A stretch of DNA of 64,000 bases from positions 3,038,001 through 3,102,000 of the forward strand of contig NEEC01000004.1 in the NCBI GenBank assembly GCA_002189035.1, in the 5' to 3' direction. Under the pieces are notes generated by a model that saw only the letters and a program-made list of their open reading frames with translations, had not been told where the DNA came from and made no database searches. Below are positions 50,476 to 61,253 of this stretch, one piece after another. The first letter of the stretch is position 1. Every line of letters begins with the position of its first letter. The DNA is from Utricularia gibba (lineage: Eukaryota; Streptophyta; Magnoliopsida; Lamiales; Lentibulariaceae). The position numbers and the translations under genes were made by a program.

Positions 50476-52094
50476 AAAGATTTACTCTCAAGTACCCATA
50501 ACGCTTAGTATGAATACTTGGAAAACACATCATTCATTTAAATAGTAACCATCAGGTTTCGGTTTTGGTTTGGTTCAACTGCTTTGGTTTCAGTTTTGAT
50601 TCGCTTCAACGTTTCGGAATCTGATTCCAAACCGAAGCAGGAATCATAATCTACGATGAACCATGGTTTAGGAACTGTCAATTCAAGAAAACCGTTTGGT
50701 TCGAAACTGGTTGTACCTCTACTTGTGATAGATGAAAGAAAAAAAAAGTTATTGAATCATCTTCATATTGAGGTATTGTTTTAGCTTATTTTGAAAATTT
50801 TCATAACTGTGTAGAAAATAATAATTCGGCATATTGTAATTTAAACTGTATCAAGTTCATCTCATATTCAATAACACTTTACAATGATGACACTAGTAGC
50901 CCAAACAGATTGCTAAACAGTCAGATTTGAGTAGGTTGGCGGGGCAAGCCAAGTAATGCTCAAAACGGTGCTGCAAGTGCAAGTGGGACGGAGCATGCCA
51001 AGCCATTAGAAAAAAAAATAGTAAAATACATATTTTTAAAAAAGTTATTGGAAAAATACAAAGTTGATAAATAGTTTGCAAAATACATATTTTCACCTAT
51101 TTCGGCTTTCTCGTGTAGTGGAACTCCACTTCGGATGAGATAGATTCTGATGTTCCTTTTTCACTTGCACAGTGAATTTTGAGGGACCTCTTCCGTTTTT
51201 GCTGCATGATCGGGTCGAAGTGCGGACCAATCGATGCGGATTCGAGCTTCGGAGATGAAGGGATCGGGGATTTGAGAGTCACGCGGAGGCTTTTGTCGCT
51301 GGAATCCACCACCGCTTCGTGATTTTTTTGATCCGCGTACACGTTGTTTGGATACATCTTCTTAAGATAGCATTAATTTAATATTTGAAAAAATATAAAC
51401 ACTCGATTTGTATGAGCAGCCCTCCAGGAGGTACTGTGGCTTGCGAGCCACCACTGCAAGTAGTAAGTGCACGTATCTCAAGAATGTGAAGTCACTATAG
51501 CGGTCTATGTGGCTGACACATAAGTGTTCACATGGCAGATGACATGGCTCATCTCAATACTAAGATTGAACGCCACCTGAACATACATGTATTTTGTTAA
51601 CATTTGATTTAGTTGAGGTATTTTGTCAATTTACATTTTTTAAACATATATTTTGCCAATCTACCCCGAGCCACTACTCTCCCACATGCCACCCACAAAT
51701 TCTGAGACTCCAAGAATCGGCATTTACATCCAAACAAGCATTTATTATTCTATTGTAGTGCTCAAAACGCGTCCCAATAACGTACATAATCACCTTAAAT
51801 TGCCCAAGAAGCTCTCAAATATGATTTTTTTTTTCATTGCAAAATTTGCAATCTAAAATTAATATTAAGATGATATTAGTAATTTATCATATATTTAATT
51901 TAGGTTTGCAAATTCTAAAAAGAAAATTACAAAATACCACCAATTCAATATTAATTAATTATTCTATTTTATAGCATAAAATAAAACTTATAATATAATA
52001 TAAAGTTTATGAAATATTTTTAATTAACATTAAAATTAAATATTAAATTTATTTAGTATAATTTTTTTTACTTTTTATATTATTTTTTACATAT
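50476..52094. other. Spacer with one unexplained GC-richer frame
   Basis: 50546-50735 is rich in TTTGGTTTGG/AACCGAA-type words, as often seen in plant repeats. The frame at 51097-51357 is listed separately. The rest is AT-rich and unidentifiable. Confidence 0.4.
51097..51357 (-). other. Unrecognised 86-codon open frame in a GC-richer island
   Basis: The minus-strand frame begins MYPNNVYADQKNHEAVV, is rich in Ser, Lys and Arg (SLRVTLKSPIPSSPK, MQQKRKRSLKIHC), and has a clearly higher GC content than both flanks. It looks more like exon sequence than the many chance frames nearby, but no domain, partner exon or upstream signal could be identified. It may be a captured gene fragment or a piece of a mobile element. 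Confidence 0.25.
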
Positions 52095-52290
52095 TGCTTG
52101 AGGTAATAAGCAACTCCCACGCGATCATGTACATTGGTTATCACCACAATGACTACTCTTGGATGATGTTTTGGTAACAAGTAATATCAAAAGACACTTG
52201 GACGACGCTTATGGTGACAGGCGACATCCGAAAACTTCTGCACACTGCATGTGGTGACAAACAATATTAAAAGATTCTTAACATTGCTTG
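52095..52290. repeat. Short minisatellite, about 39-bp units
   Basis: Units at about 52159, 52198 and 52236 share TTGGAnGAnG, then nTGGTnACAnGnnATnTnAAAAGA. A more diverged unit may precede them. It lies just upstream of the solo LTR at 52621. Confidence 0.7.
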
Positions 52291-52620
52291 TGCCTAGATG
52301 CACTGCCCAAATTTATTGGGGCGTTTTTTTTTTCATTTTAGACATTATTCAACAAATTAACAATATTTTTGGTGATAAATAATATTTAGATATTAAAAAT
52401 AGCAATTAGATAAAATCAAGATATAAAATTATTATATTTATATTATTTTTATTCTATATTTTTTATTTAAAACTATGATTTTAAAAAATACAATATATAA
52501 ATTAAATCTTAAACATTTAATTGACTAATTCTCTTATGAAAAATAAATATTTTTTAATTTATATTTATATTCATAATGTAATTTTTACATTATCAACTTA
52601 TTACTTTTGGTAATACATAC
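52291..52620. other. AT-rich spacer
   Basis: Very AT-rich, no feature recognised; its last five bases are the left target duplication CATAC of the following LTR. Confidence 0.5.
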
Positions 52621-54044
52621 CGATGACACATTTTTCTTGAAATTCATAATGCAAAATAGTTATATTTTATTATGGTTTAGGTTAGATAAATGTGGTTTTT
52701 CATGCTTTAGTGTTGTTTATGTTAATCCTATGTGATTATGTTGAAAAGTGGACTAAATCCTTTGATTTAGTCCACAATTCTTGTTATTGATGTTTCAGTA
52801 AGTTCAGCAGGGAGATAAGCTGAAAATCAGACTTGCAAGCATGTAAAACAAGCGAAAAAGGGCGCAAAATCCAGAGAAGGACAAAGGGCATTGTTTTGCT
52901 GCCACCGCAGTCTGTAAGTTCAGGCCAGGAGCAGTACTGGAGCCAGGAACAGTACTCGCAGTCAGAAACAATGCAATGGAGTGAAGCAAAAGAAAAGGAA
53001 ATTAATTCGGAAAAAAGAAGAAAGGGCACGAAGAACACAGAGCAACCCAGAGGGGGGATGCAAGGGGTCTTCTTCCCCAACGGGAAAAACACCAACCAGA
53101 AGGGGGAAGGGAGGCCTTCATCACCAAGAATAGCATCGGAGCCCAATCTAGTGCTACTGTTCCGGGCGGTGAACAGTAGCTAACGGGCGGAAGAACAATC
53201 TTTATTTACTTTCTAGTTTTCTGAACATTTTGAGTTTCTGCATTTGACTTGTTTACAATGTTTCTGCCACTTTGGCTAACTTCTATGAATGAAATCGTGT
53301 TTTATTTCCAAAGCATGAGTGGCTAGAGTCTTAGGGATGCCTTAAGGTGAAGTGGTGTGGTGTGTGCTTAGGTTTGATAATGAAATTTATGTGTATTCCT
53401 TAACTCTTGTTTCTAACAAACTATGGGTAGACCTAAGGAGAGAAGCAAGTAGTTTCACAACTTAGATGCTTGGTTTAGAGGTAGACCAACAAACCAAGAC
53501 ATGATTAATCGGTGTTAGTCTAGGGTAGAACCAGTAGAACCGGGTAGACCTAGTTCTATATGCCTTGCATGCGAGTAGACCTAATTGCAATGTTGGTTAT
53601 GATATTGGGGACTAGCTTAAGCCAAAAATATGATTAATGACCTGGGTAGACTTAAGTTATTTGAAGTTGTGAGTGTAGGAAGATAGTAAATTAAGTTAGG
53701 AACCTTAGCATGACACCACCTACAGATCCTTAAGGCATCCTCGTATTAGTCTGAGTCAAAACCAGTACTTGTTACCTTAGCGTAGAAATCTGATATTACT
53801 TACCTACCTTATTTACTGAACTTGTTTACCACTGTTAGTCCGAGCTTAGAATAAGACTTACTGTTATCCGAAATCTTGCATCTACTAAAATATTTAGCAA
53901 GCACAAGCTCTTCGTGATTGACCCCAATATCCACTATACAAGTTTTCCAAATTTGTATTTTGTGTAGATTAGGGATTATAAATTTATTTGATACGGATTT
54001 TCTATTTTTATTTGCAACGATATTAGGAAAATTTCCGTTTATCA
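52621..54044 (+). mobile_element. Solo LTR with CATAC target duplication, family member 6
   Basis: The element begins CGATGACACA (family TGATAACACA with two transitions), ends CCGTTTATCA and is 1424 bp long. CATAC at 52616-52620 and 54045-54049 is a perfect 5-bp duplication, which fixes both borders. Blocks shared with 8705-10009 include AGCTAACGGGCGGAAGAACA, AGTAGTTTCACAACTTAGAT and GTATTTTGTGTAGATTAGGG. A perfect 12-bp hairpin at 52748-52759/52764-52775 starts 127 nt from the left end. Confidence 0.93.
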
Positions 54045-54559
54045 CATACATATTCTAAAACTTCTCACATGATAATGCATAATAAATACATTAATGTTCA
54101 AATTTTTAATTTCAAATAATATACTTTTTATGATAAATGTATTTTCTATGACAACTCACATGAGAATGTATATTAAATATATTAAATTTTAATTCTTTAA
54201 TTTCAAATAAGATATCTTTATTTAATCTTCTTAAAATGCATGATGAATAGTTTTTGATTATTACATCAACAAACAAGGTTAAGTATAGAAGAAATGTGAT
54301 ATAATGTCCCTTAAATTATGCTATATGTGTCACGCAGATAATACTTATTTTGGAAATTTAATAATATAATATTCATTAATTTTTAAATATTTGATCTTTG
54401 ATAGTTTTACAAAACATGTTAGTACATTTAATAAATTTTTAAAATAATTTTTATATTCATAGATAAATTTCATATGGCACTTGGTATTTATTGTGGTGAT
54501 GATGCATCCAACATATTCACATAAATGAAGGATTGAGACATTGGATTTCAAAAGGTAGA

Positions 54560-55054
54560 AACAGCCGAATGAAGTATTCCTAATTCTACAAATTTTACAT
54601 ATAAGTAAACCTAAATGTCTAAGTGGGTAATGAAATTAGGAATTAATTTAAATGAAAACATGAGAAACAACTTAGATAGACTTAAGTTTTTTAGAGTATG
54701 CATATAAATAAATTATAAATTAGATTAGAAACTTAAACACCTCATCATATGAACCATCTTAAGGCATTTTAATATTATTTCATACTTGCAACTTGTATTA
54801 GTTATATTTAGCATTGATACTTGATTTTACTTATTGAGTTTGGATGTTGCTGTTAATTTGACCTTGAATTTAATGTTTATACTGAATTCTACATCTCAAA
54901 AAATGTATGACAAGCATCTACTTTTTATGATTGATTCCAAATTCCATTGTATATTTTATGTTAAATTTATATTTTGTGATGATTAGAGCTTATAAATTTA
55001 TTTAATATTAGAATTAATTTTCTTTTACAACGATACTATAATTTTCGTTTATCA
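54560..55054 (+). mobile_element. Old truncated LTR, family member 7
   Basis: Diverged 3' part of the same LTR type. TTAGATAGACTTAAGTTTTTT, CATCTTAAGGCATTTTAATA and GATTAGAGCTTATAAATTTA match 53.6-54.0 kb in the same order, and it ends TTTTCGTTTATCA. The 5' part is not recognisable. It lies only ~500 bp beyond member 6. Confidence 0.65.
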
Positions 55055-55267
55055 CTTAATTTCATACTTAGTTACTAGAAGCTCTAAATGCATTTGGGTA
55101 ATACTATTCTCGTTCATTTGTTGGGAAGCAAATGAACCTATATTGTTCAAGTATTGTACTCCATGAAGTAAATCAATATCCTCATGAATGAATATATGGA
55201 ATGAACCTATGACAATCGCAGTTGGTGGCATCCATCGTATTTAAGAAAATATTAGATAAAAATTTTT

Positions 55268-55665
55268 AGTATCATGTTAATATAATAAATGCTTAGTACG
55301 TTAATATATTAAGCATTTATCTATTTCAAAAAAGTATGTATTTCAAAATATATACTATTTTTAATCAATAGTATAAAGTCATAAAAATATAAAAAGCATG
55401 AATATTTAGTCATGTTTACTATTTTATAAAAATATCTATTTTTATTGTCACATTAATATAATAAATGTTTATTACATCAGTATAATAAGCATTTATTTAA
55501 TGGAAAAAAGTATCTATTTCAAAATATATACTGTTTTTAGTCACTAATATAAAGTCACTAAAAATGTAATAAGCATTTTTTAGTCATGCTTCGTATTTTG
55601 AAGAAGTATCTATTTCTAGTGTCACGTTAATATAATAATTTAATTTTTAAAATATATACTAATTT
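55268..55665. repeat. ~175-bp tandem repeat, 2.2 diverged copies
   Basis: TCATGTTAATATAATAAATG (55272), TCACATTAATATAATAAATG (55448) and TCACGTTAATATAATAA (55622) mark periods of 176 and 174 bp. Inside each unit are TATTTCAAAATATATACT and AGTCATG. Extremely AT-rich. Confidence 0.8.
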
Positions 55666-56286
55666 AAGGAAATCATAAAAAGTATTAGTAATTTCGAAAA
55701 TGGAAAAGAATTTTTAAAATATTACTAAGAACTTTGAAATAAAAATTCTGAAACATAGTTCTAAAAATTTGAATAATCATGAAAGAGATTTTTTCAACCA
55801 CAAAATGACCATATTGTAGGAGTTTCCACCCCTCAATATTATCTTTTAAGTGAATCTTTATTTGATTCGATAATGTCTTCTATTTTCTTGTTTTTTGGAC
55901 TATCCACTTGGTATGTCCTTTCTTGATGCGATTAATTAACCTCAAAGCACACGAACTAAAATCATATAAAATTTCGATTGTGGCTCATAGAATATGTAGT
56001 CGCCTTATGCAGCCAGCCTCACATAAAATCGAGCAAAATTTTAAATAAAATATAAAATTTAATTAAAAAACTAACATCCAAATAGCTCTGCCACTGGCGT
56101 GCGGCATACCCTTCTTGACCAATCCCGGTTAACTTTTCAAACGTTGATAAATTAAATGCGCTGTTTTAATAAAACATTTAAATTATTATTTTTAAAACGT
56201 CTATTTACTAGCATGATTGCAGGGGCCAGTGTTTTTTTTCAACGTATAGGAGGGGGACGGGGACGGGGAACATCCTGTCTTCTCCG
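55666..56286. other. Upstream region of the acyltransferase gene
   Basis: AT-rich to about 56080, then a mixed segment that should contain promoter and 5' UTR, with a purine-rich GGAGGGGGACGGGGACGGGG stretch 17-37 bases before the ATG. Confidence 0.45.
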
Positions 56287-57505
56287 ATGGACGAAGACTA
56301 TTTCGAGAAACTCCTTGAAGGAGAAATGACCAGATTCATCAAGGTATGGACCATCGCCTTGCTCGGCATCACATGGTGCTACTTCGCGGGGAAGCTCTTC
56401 TCCAAGGGGTGGCCACGCCTCGCCGCCGTGATCCCCTCCGTCGTGCTCTTCTTGTTCTTACCGCTGCAGCTCAATGCGCTCCACCTGGCAGGAACTACAG
56501 GCTTCTTCCTCTCCTGGCTTGCGAATTTCAAGCTCCTTTTGTTTGCCGTCGATCAAGGGCCTCTCGCTGCCACGCCCGGAATATCCTTTCCCCGATTCTT
56601 CGCCGTCGCTAGCTTCCCCATCAAACTATCCAATAAAAATCCATCCTACAGTCCAGGAGGAGGGACACGGGCTTGGCTCCTGTATGCCATCAAAGGTAAT
56701 GTGCCTGGCCTCGTCTTTTTCATAATCGATTGAAACACTTTCTTCTATAGATGACCACGTAATTAGTACGCGATAGTTCTAAAAAAGTTGAGGTATTTTT
56801 GTATGTGGTGCAAAGTTTGATTCCGCACCCAAATTTATGTCAGCAGGTATCTTGCTGGGGTTAGTTGTGAAGCTCTATGAATACCGGATCCATTTCAATC
56901 CCACCATCATGAATATTTTGTATACTTTGCACATGTATTTGGCTCTGGACATTATCTTGGCCATGGCTGCCGCCGGAGTCAGGGGATTGCTCGGCGTCGA
57001 GCTCGAGCCGCAATTCGACGAGCCGTATCTTTCGAATTCGCTGCAAGACTTTTGGGGTCGCCGTTGGAACATCATGGCGTCACGCATTCTCCGGCCCACG
57101 GTGTACACCCCGGTGCGTGACTGGTGTGCTCGAATCGTGGACCGGGAAATCGCTCCTTTACCGGCGGTTATATCCACTTTCTTGGTTTCCGGCCTGATGC
57201 ACGAGCTGATTTTCTACTATTTGGGCCGCATAAGGCCGACCTGGGAGGTTACTTGGTTCTTCGTATTGCACGGTGTTTGCTTGGCTGTAGAGATTATATT
57301 TAAGAAGGCGCTTAACCGCCGGTTTCCACTTCCCACGCCGGTGTCGGTCGTGATTACCATCGGATTTGTGATGCTCACCGCATTTTGGCTCTTCTTCCCG
57401 CCGTTTCTACGGATTCAGCCGGTTGAAAGAGGAGTGACAGAGATAACTGCAGCCGGAGATTTTTTAAAGTACGTGTTGGATATGGTAAAGAGTGTGAAGG
57501 GATGA
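56287..57505 (+). CDS. MBOAT acyltransferase, wax synthase / sterol O-acyltransferase type
   Basis: Plant members transfer an acyl group from acyl-CoA to a long-chain alcohol (wax ester synthase, jojoba type) or to a sterol (ASAT1). They are multi-pass ER membrane enzymes. Exon 1 (56287-56695) and exon 2 (56847-57505) join at YAIKG-ILLGLV to 355 residues, against ~350 in the family. Seen: several hydrophobic segments (VWTIALLGITWCYF; VIPSVVLFLFLPLQL; MYLALDIILAMAAAGV; SVVITIGFVMLTAFWLFF), the FWGRRWN block (205-211) and SGLMHEL with the presumed catalytic His255. Coding GC is much higher than in the flanks. The frame ends soon after the exon-1 donor, so the splice is required. Whether the acceptor alcohol is fatty or sterol cannot be decided here. 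Confidence 0.92.
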
Positions 57506-57989
57506 TGTTTTATTTGCGTGTTCACCTATATTTTCATATAATAAAATAATTTATAGTTCTCAAATTTAATAGAAAATTTGGTTATGTGATGAGAAAGTAA
57601 TATAAATAAGTGTTCCAAAATATTTTACTGATTATTTCTAATTTCCAAAAAATAGAAAGTAGAAATAGAAATAATTTATAGAAATTAGAAATGTTACGTA
57701 CCATAATGTTTTTGATTTTTTATCTAATCCAATGATTGTTTACTAAACATATAAACTTGACATGAAGCTCATTGCACTTTTTAGTGGTTAATTGCTAGTT
57801 GATAATGTATACTATTAAATCTCACATAAATCTTATCAAATACAAATCGTTCAATGAAACGTTATTACATAAGTTCCAGAGATTAAAGATGATGGTAACA
57901 ACAACTTCTCATACCTTCCCATTATAAGCATTTCAAAGATGATCATAAATTATGTCTCGAATGGTCTCCATGAAAGTCAATTGAGATAG
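57506..57989. other. 3' flank of the acyltransferase gene
   Basis: AT-rich, probably 3' UTR then spacer; nothing else recognised. Confidence 0.5.
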
Positions 57990-58365
57990 CATTTTATTCG
58001 GGTCATTGTATTCAGTAAGGTTAGATCCATCATCTTATGTACAAACTTGGTATATGAAGTTGTAAATACTCATAGTTGCAACTACCAAACGCACTTGATG
58101 GCATAGCTTACGGCATATCATTGACAATGAGAAAACGCTTTTCTAAAATACTAAATGTCCTTTTAATGAAAAAACATATAGCTAAATGTTTGTGGTTGAA
58201 CAACTCCTTAGGACAACTATATTCACATCTTGTTCATTGACATTTTGAGAGGTGATAATGGGTTCTACTATATGGTGTCAAGTAATCAATCATGTTGGCG
58301 AATCAATCTAGCATCAACCAAATAATATTTACCTACATTTGCAAATGTTTAGATGGAATTTATGC
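57990..58365 (-). pseudogene. PIF/Harbinger transposase remnant, copy 3
   Basis: Minus strand: GKYYLVDA is followed, after a frame change, by FANMIDYLTPYSRTHYHLSK, a stop, then ELFNHKHLAICFFIKRTFSI and LEKRFLIVNDMP. This corresponds to YYLVDxGY, FLAPYRGxRYHL, ELFNxRHxxxRNVIERxFG and LKxRFPIL of Harbinger transposases. At least one stop and several shifts make it dead. It does not match copies 1 or 2 closely enough to be a recent duplicate. Confidence 0.75.
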
Positions 58366-58580
58366 AAAATGTAGGCAATGAAGAAAATAAAAACTCAACA
58401 TAAATTATCAGTACTGTTTTTGCTTTATTTGTTGGATTTCACTATCGATAGGTAAATTCTTTGGTCAGAGATACCCTCAAACTTTAGTTTGATTGCCCTC
58501 GTAACTATGAGCTCTGCACCATGACCTAATCCATGATGAGCCCACCAACTTCTTGGCAAAACGCCCAAACTTTCAGGGTT

Positions 58581-59986
58581 TAGTGTGCAAAATTATCTCC
58601 TCTTATGTATTTAGTTTGTTGAAATGTGTTTATTATGAAAATAAGCTCAATTGGCAACAAATGAGCCAAAAACTCGCATTATTCCTCTAATCTATATTTA
58701 AGTATTAACAGGATAAAAACTAATACTGTAGCAATGCATTTTCCGCGTTAACAAGTCAAAAGGAGCAAAAAAGTTGAGAAAAAGCCACTTTTCGCCAAAA
58801 GTATAAATCTTCCTTCTAGAAGCCAATGGAAAAGATGGAGATTTGAAGCATAAATCTTCCTTCTAGAAGTCAATGGAAAAGATGGAGATAACTTTAATTT
58901 GAGCGGGAAAAGGAAAGAGAAAGAAGAAAGAGAGGAGGGTGAACAACAGAGCAGCGGGAGCGAGGAGAACTGTGTTTCTCCGGCAAATGGCTCCAATGAA
59001 CTTCAGATTTACATTTCTACACCATCTTTCCGTCCAAAACTTTGATTTGCAGCTGATCTACAACCCACACAAGCATTTTTTTGCACTTTCGTTGATGCTG
59101 AACTTGCTACTGTTACTTCCTGCGTTTTCATGCTTTCTATTAAATTATGTTGCCTTATTGTGAGCGAGAAATCCCATGCATACTTCATTCCAGCTTATGA
59201 ACTCATTTATGTTGAAGCCCTTCATGTTTACTTTTCAGGATGTAGTCTGTGTGACTGAATCAATAACTTCTACTTAATTCATAAGTAGAAGTTATTGTAC
59301 AAGTAGATATAAAATAAGTAGAAGTAGTCTATTTTAAATTAAGTAACTTATTAAATAAGTCACATTTTATCATCAACTTATGTGATAAATTGCTGAAATA
59401 GTTAAAATTGAAATAAGTTACAAATAAGTAGGAGTAGAAGTAGAAGTTAAGTTTTAGAACAAGTAGAGATATTCTGTAAAACACTTAATTTTACTTTTAC
59501 TTTAAGTCATAAGTTGTAAAATAAGTCACACAGACTATACCCTAAGTTTAATATATTATTTACTGTTTCCGTGACCCTTTGCTCTGTTTTTAAGCGTGTT
59601 AAAATTGGGTTTAAGCCTATAATCTTTATTGAGTAATACAAGAATTAGACCCTAGTGTAAAACCCAACCAATACATCCTCACATTATATTTTCTACGCAT
59701 CCTAATTATTTTATGCATTTCTTTACTCTTGAAACTTGTTTATTTTAACTAATGTTATTTTATATCTTACGTGCATGAAAGTTAAACCCTCAGAAAACTC
59801 CCATGTTTTTAGTAAATGTAAGGGACTTTAGGAAATCGCAACCATTTTTTATGCATTCAACTCTTGTTTACCACACTATATTAATTCCTGTAATTTGTAT
59901 AGTAGAATAGCTAAATTTATAAATTTCTTTTGATGTGTTGAATGTGCTAGACCGTGACATTTAGCATCCCATTCCAACGTTCATCA
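58581..59986 (+). mobile_element. Possible LTR of another retrotransposon family, carrying a MITE
   Basis: The sequence starts TGTGCAAAATTATCTCC and ends GTTCATCA after ATAAATTTCTTTTGATGTG, which parallels the layout of the main LTR family: purine-rich middle at 58900-58960, then a long T-rich tail. It contains a 47-bp duplication (58803 and 58850) and is interrupted by the palindromic element at 59237-59543. No target duplication was found, so the borders are a guess. Confidence 0.35.
59237..59543. mobile_element. MITE-like element with terminal inverted repeats
   Basis: The left end AGGATGTAGTCTGTGTGACT and the reverse complement of the right end, AGGGTATAGTCTGTGTGACT, match at 18 of 20 positions. 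The interior is non-coding and full of AAGTAGAAGTT words. It includes a perfect 15-bp hairpin at 59261-59275/59283-59297 with a 7-nt loop. No clear target duplication was found, so the superfamily is open. Confidence 0.7.
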
Positions 59987-61248
59987 CTTGCATAAATCGA
60001 AGTTGGGTCAAGCCTTTATTGAACTGAGCTTCGAGGTGCTTGATAAAAGCCCGGCTCAATTTCACCCCAATTTCTTACCAGGAGTAACACTCGGTAAGTT
60101 TTTTATCAATTTTTACCGAATGTTGTCAATTGAAATACCAGATTTCAGTTGTCAATCTACCGAATGCCATCGAGCGTTCTCCTTTGAGAGAATCACTAGA
60201 GTGTCATCAAATGTAACACTATTTTGAAAATTGCATAAAACACATTAGTGAAAAATGTTGAAGATGAGATAGTATTTTTAGGCATTCAACTTCATAAATG
60301 ACTATAGCACTCATGATTATATGAAATTTTCCCTAATAACGTGAAATGAAGATTGGGCAACTTTTACCAATCATTTTTTTCAAACCGAGTAAATTGGTCG
60401 GTCAAAAGTGCCATGTTAATAAAACTGTAGAACCAATTATGTTAATAGAATAAATTGTGATAATTGAAACTTAAATTATAATGTAACAGTTGTATCGATT
60501 TTGCTGAGTAAGTCAAAACTAAAAAAATGATTATTGTATTAAAACTATAATGATTACTTTTGCTAAAATACAAAAAGAGTTAGACTAAAATTGCTATTTC
60601 CCATTGGAAATCTTTTGGAGTTTGTACATTGGAAGAAGATGGAAGATTTCATAGAGCCTACGCTACAAAGCACTCCTTTTGCGTTGTGAAAGCTCGAGGG
60701 CCTACCCGCACCAGCCTGGACTCTTATATGATGGACCATTCGATGGCAATGCTTATCCAGACATTGCATTAAAGATACTGCCAATTTGGTGGGGAATGCA
60801 TCAGAAGTCAAGCTAGAATTGAGCAAGTCATCTGTGGTTACCATCTCAAACGTGGCCTCAGAATGCTTGATCCTGATGTTCAAGGCACCCCCAGGGCAGT
60901 CTAAATTTTACAAAAATGTTGGGAAGCTCATGATGCATATCAAGGAAAGAATGTCGCATATTAAGTAAAACTCTGGCTGTGAGCAAACCCAAGAGGTGGG
61001 CATGCATCCCTTGAATGGCATTGGCTTGATAGCATAGCCACTGCAGGGCATAGAAGCCAACCCAACCAATCAAAGTGCTCCACATGCCGAGGCAATCACA
61101 TCAGATCATCTTCTTCCTATTCGATACAACCGATCTGGTGCACGTCTGAAGTAAAATCAAGCAATGGCCATGGCGGATGGATCTCACTGCTGTAAATTTT
61201 CTGCGTACTTCCACCAACCTTCATGTAATTGATGAAGCATGTCGCTGT
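59987..61248. other. Spacer with a coding-like fragment
   Basis: 59987-60600 has no recognised feature. From 60600 the GC content rises and a fragment with exon-like character occurs (next entry). The right part may already include the start of the copia LTR that is clearly seen beyond 62427; its left border could not be fixed. Confidence 0.35.
60735..60968 (+). other. Unrecognised coding-like fragment
   Basis: The plus-strand frame reads QCLSRHCIKDTANLVGNASE, then VKLELSKSSVVTISNVASEC, LILMFKAPPGQSKFYKNVGK and LMMHIKERMSHIK before a stop. The balanced amino-acid composition and an open frame with a stop at a natural-looking end suggest a gene piece, perhaps a last exon or a captured fragment. 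I do not recognise the protein and found no neighbouring exon with confidence. Confidence 0.25.
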
Positions 61249-61253
61249 TGCGG

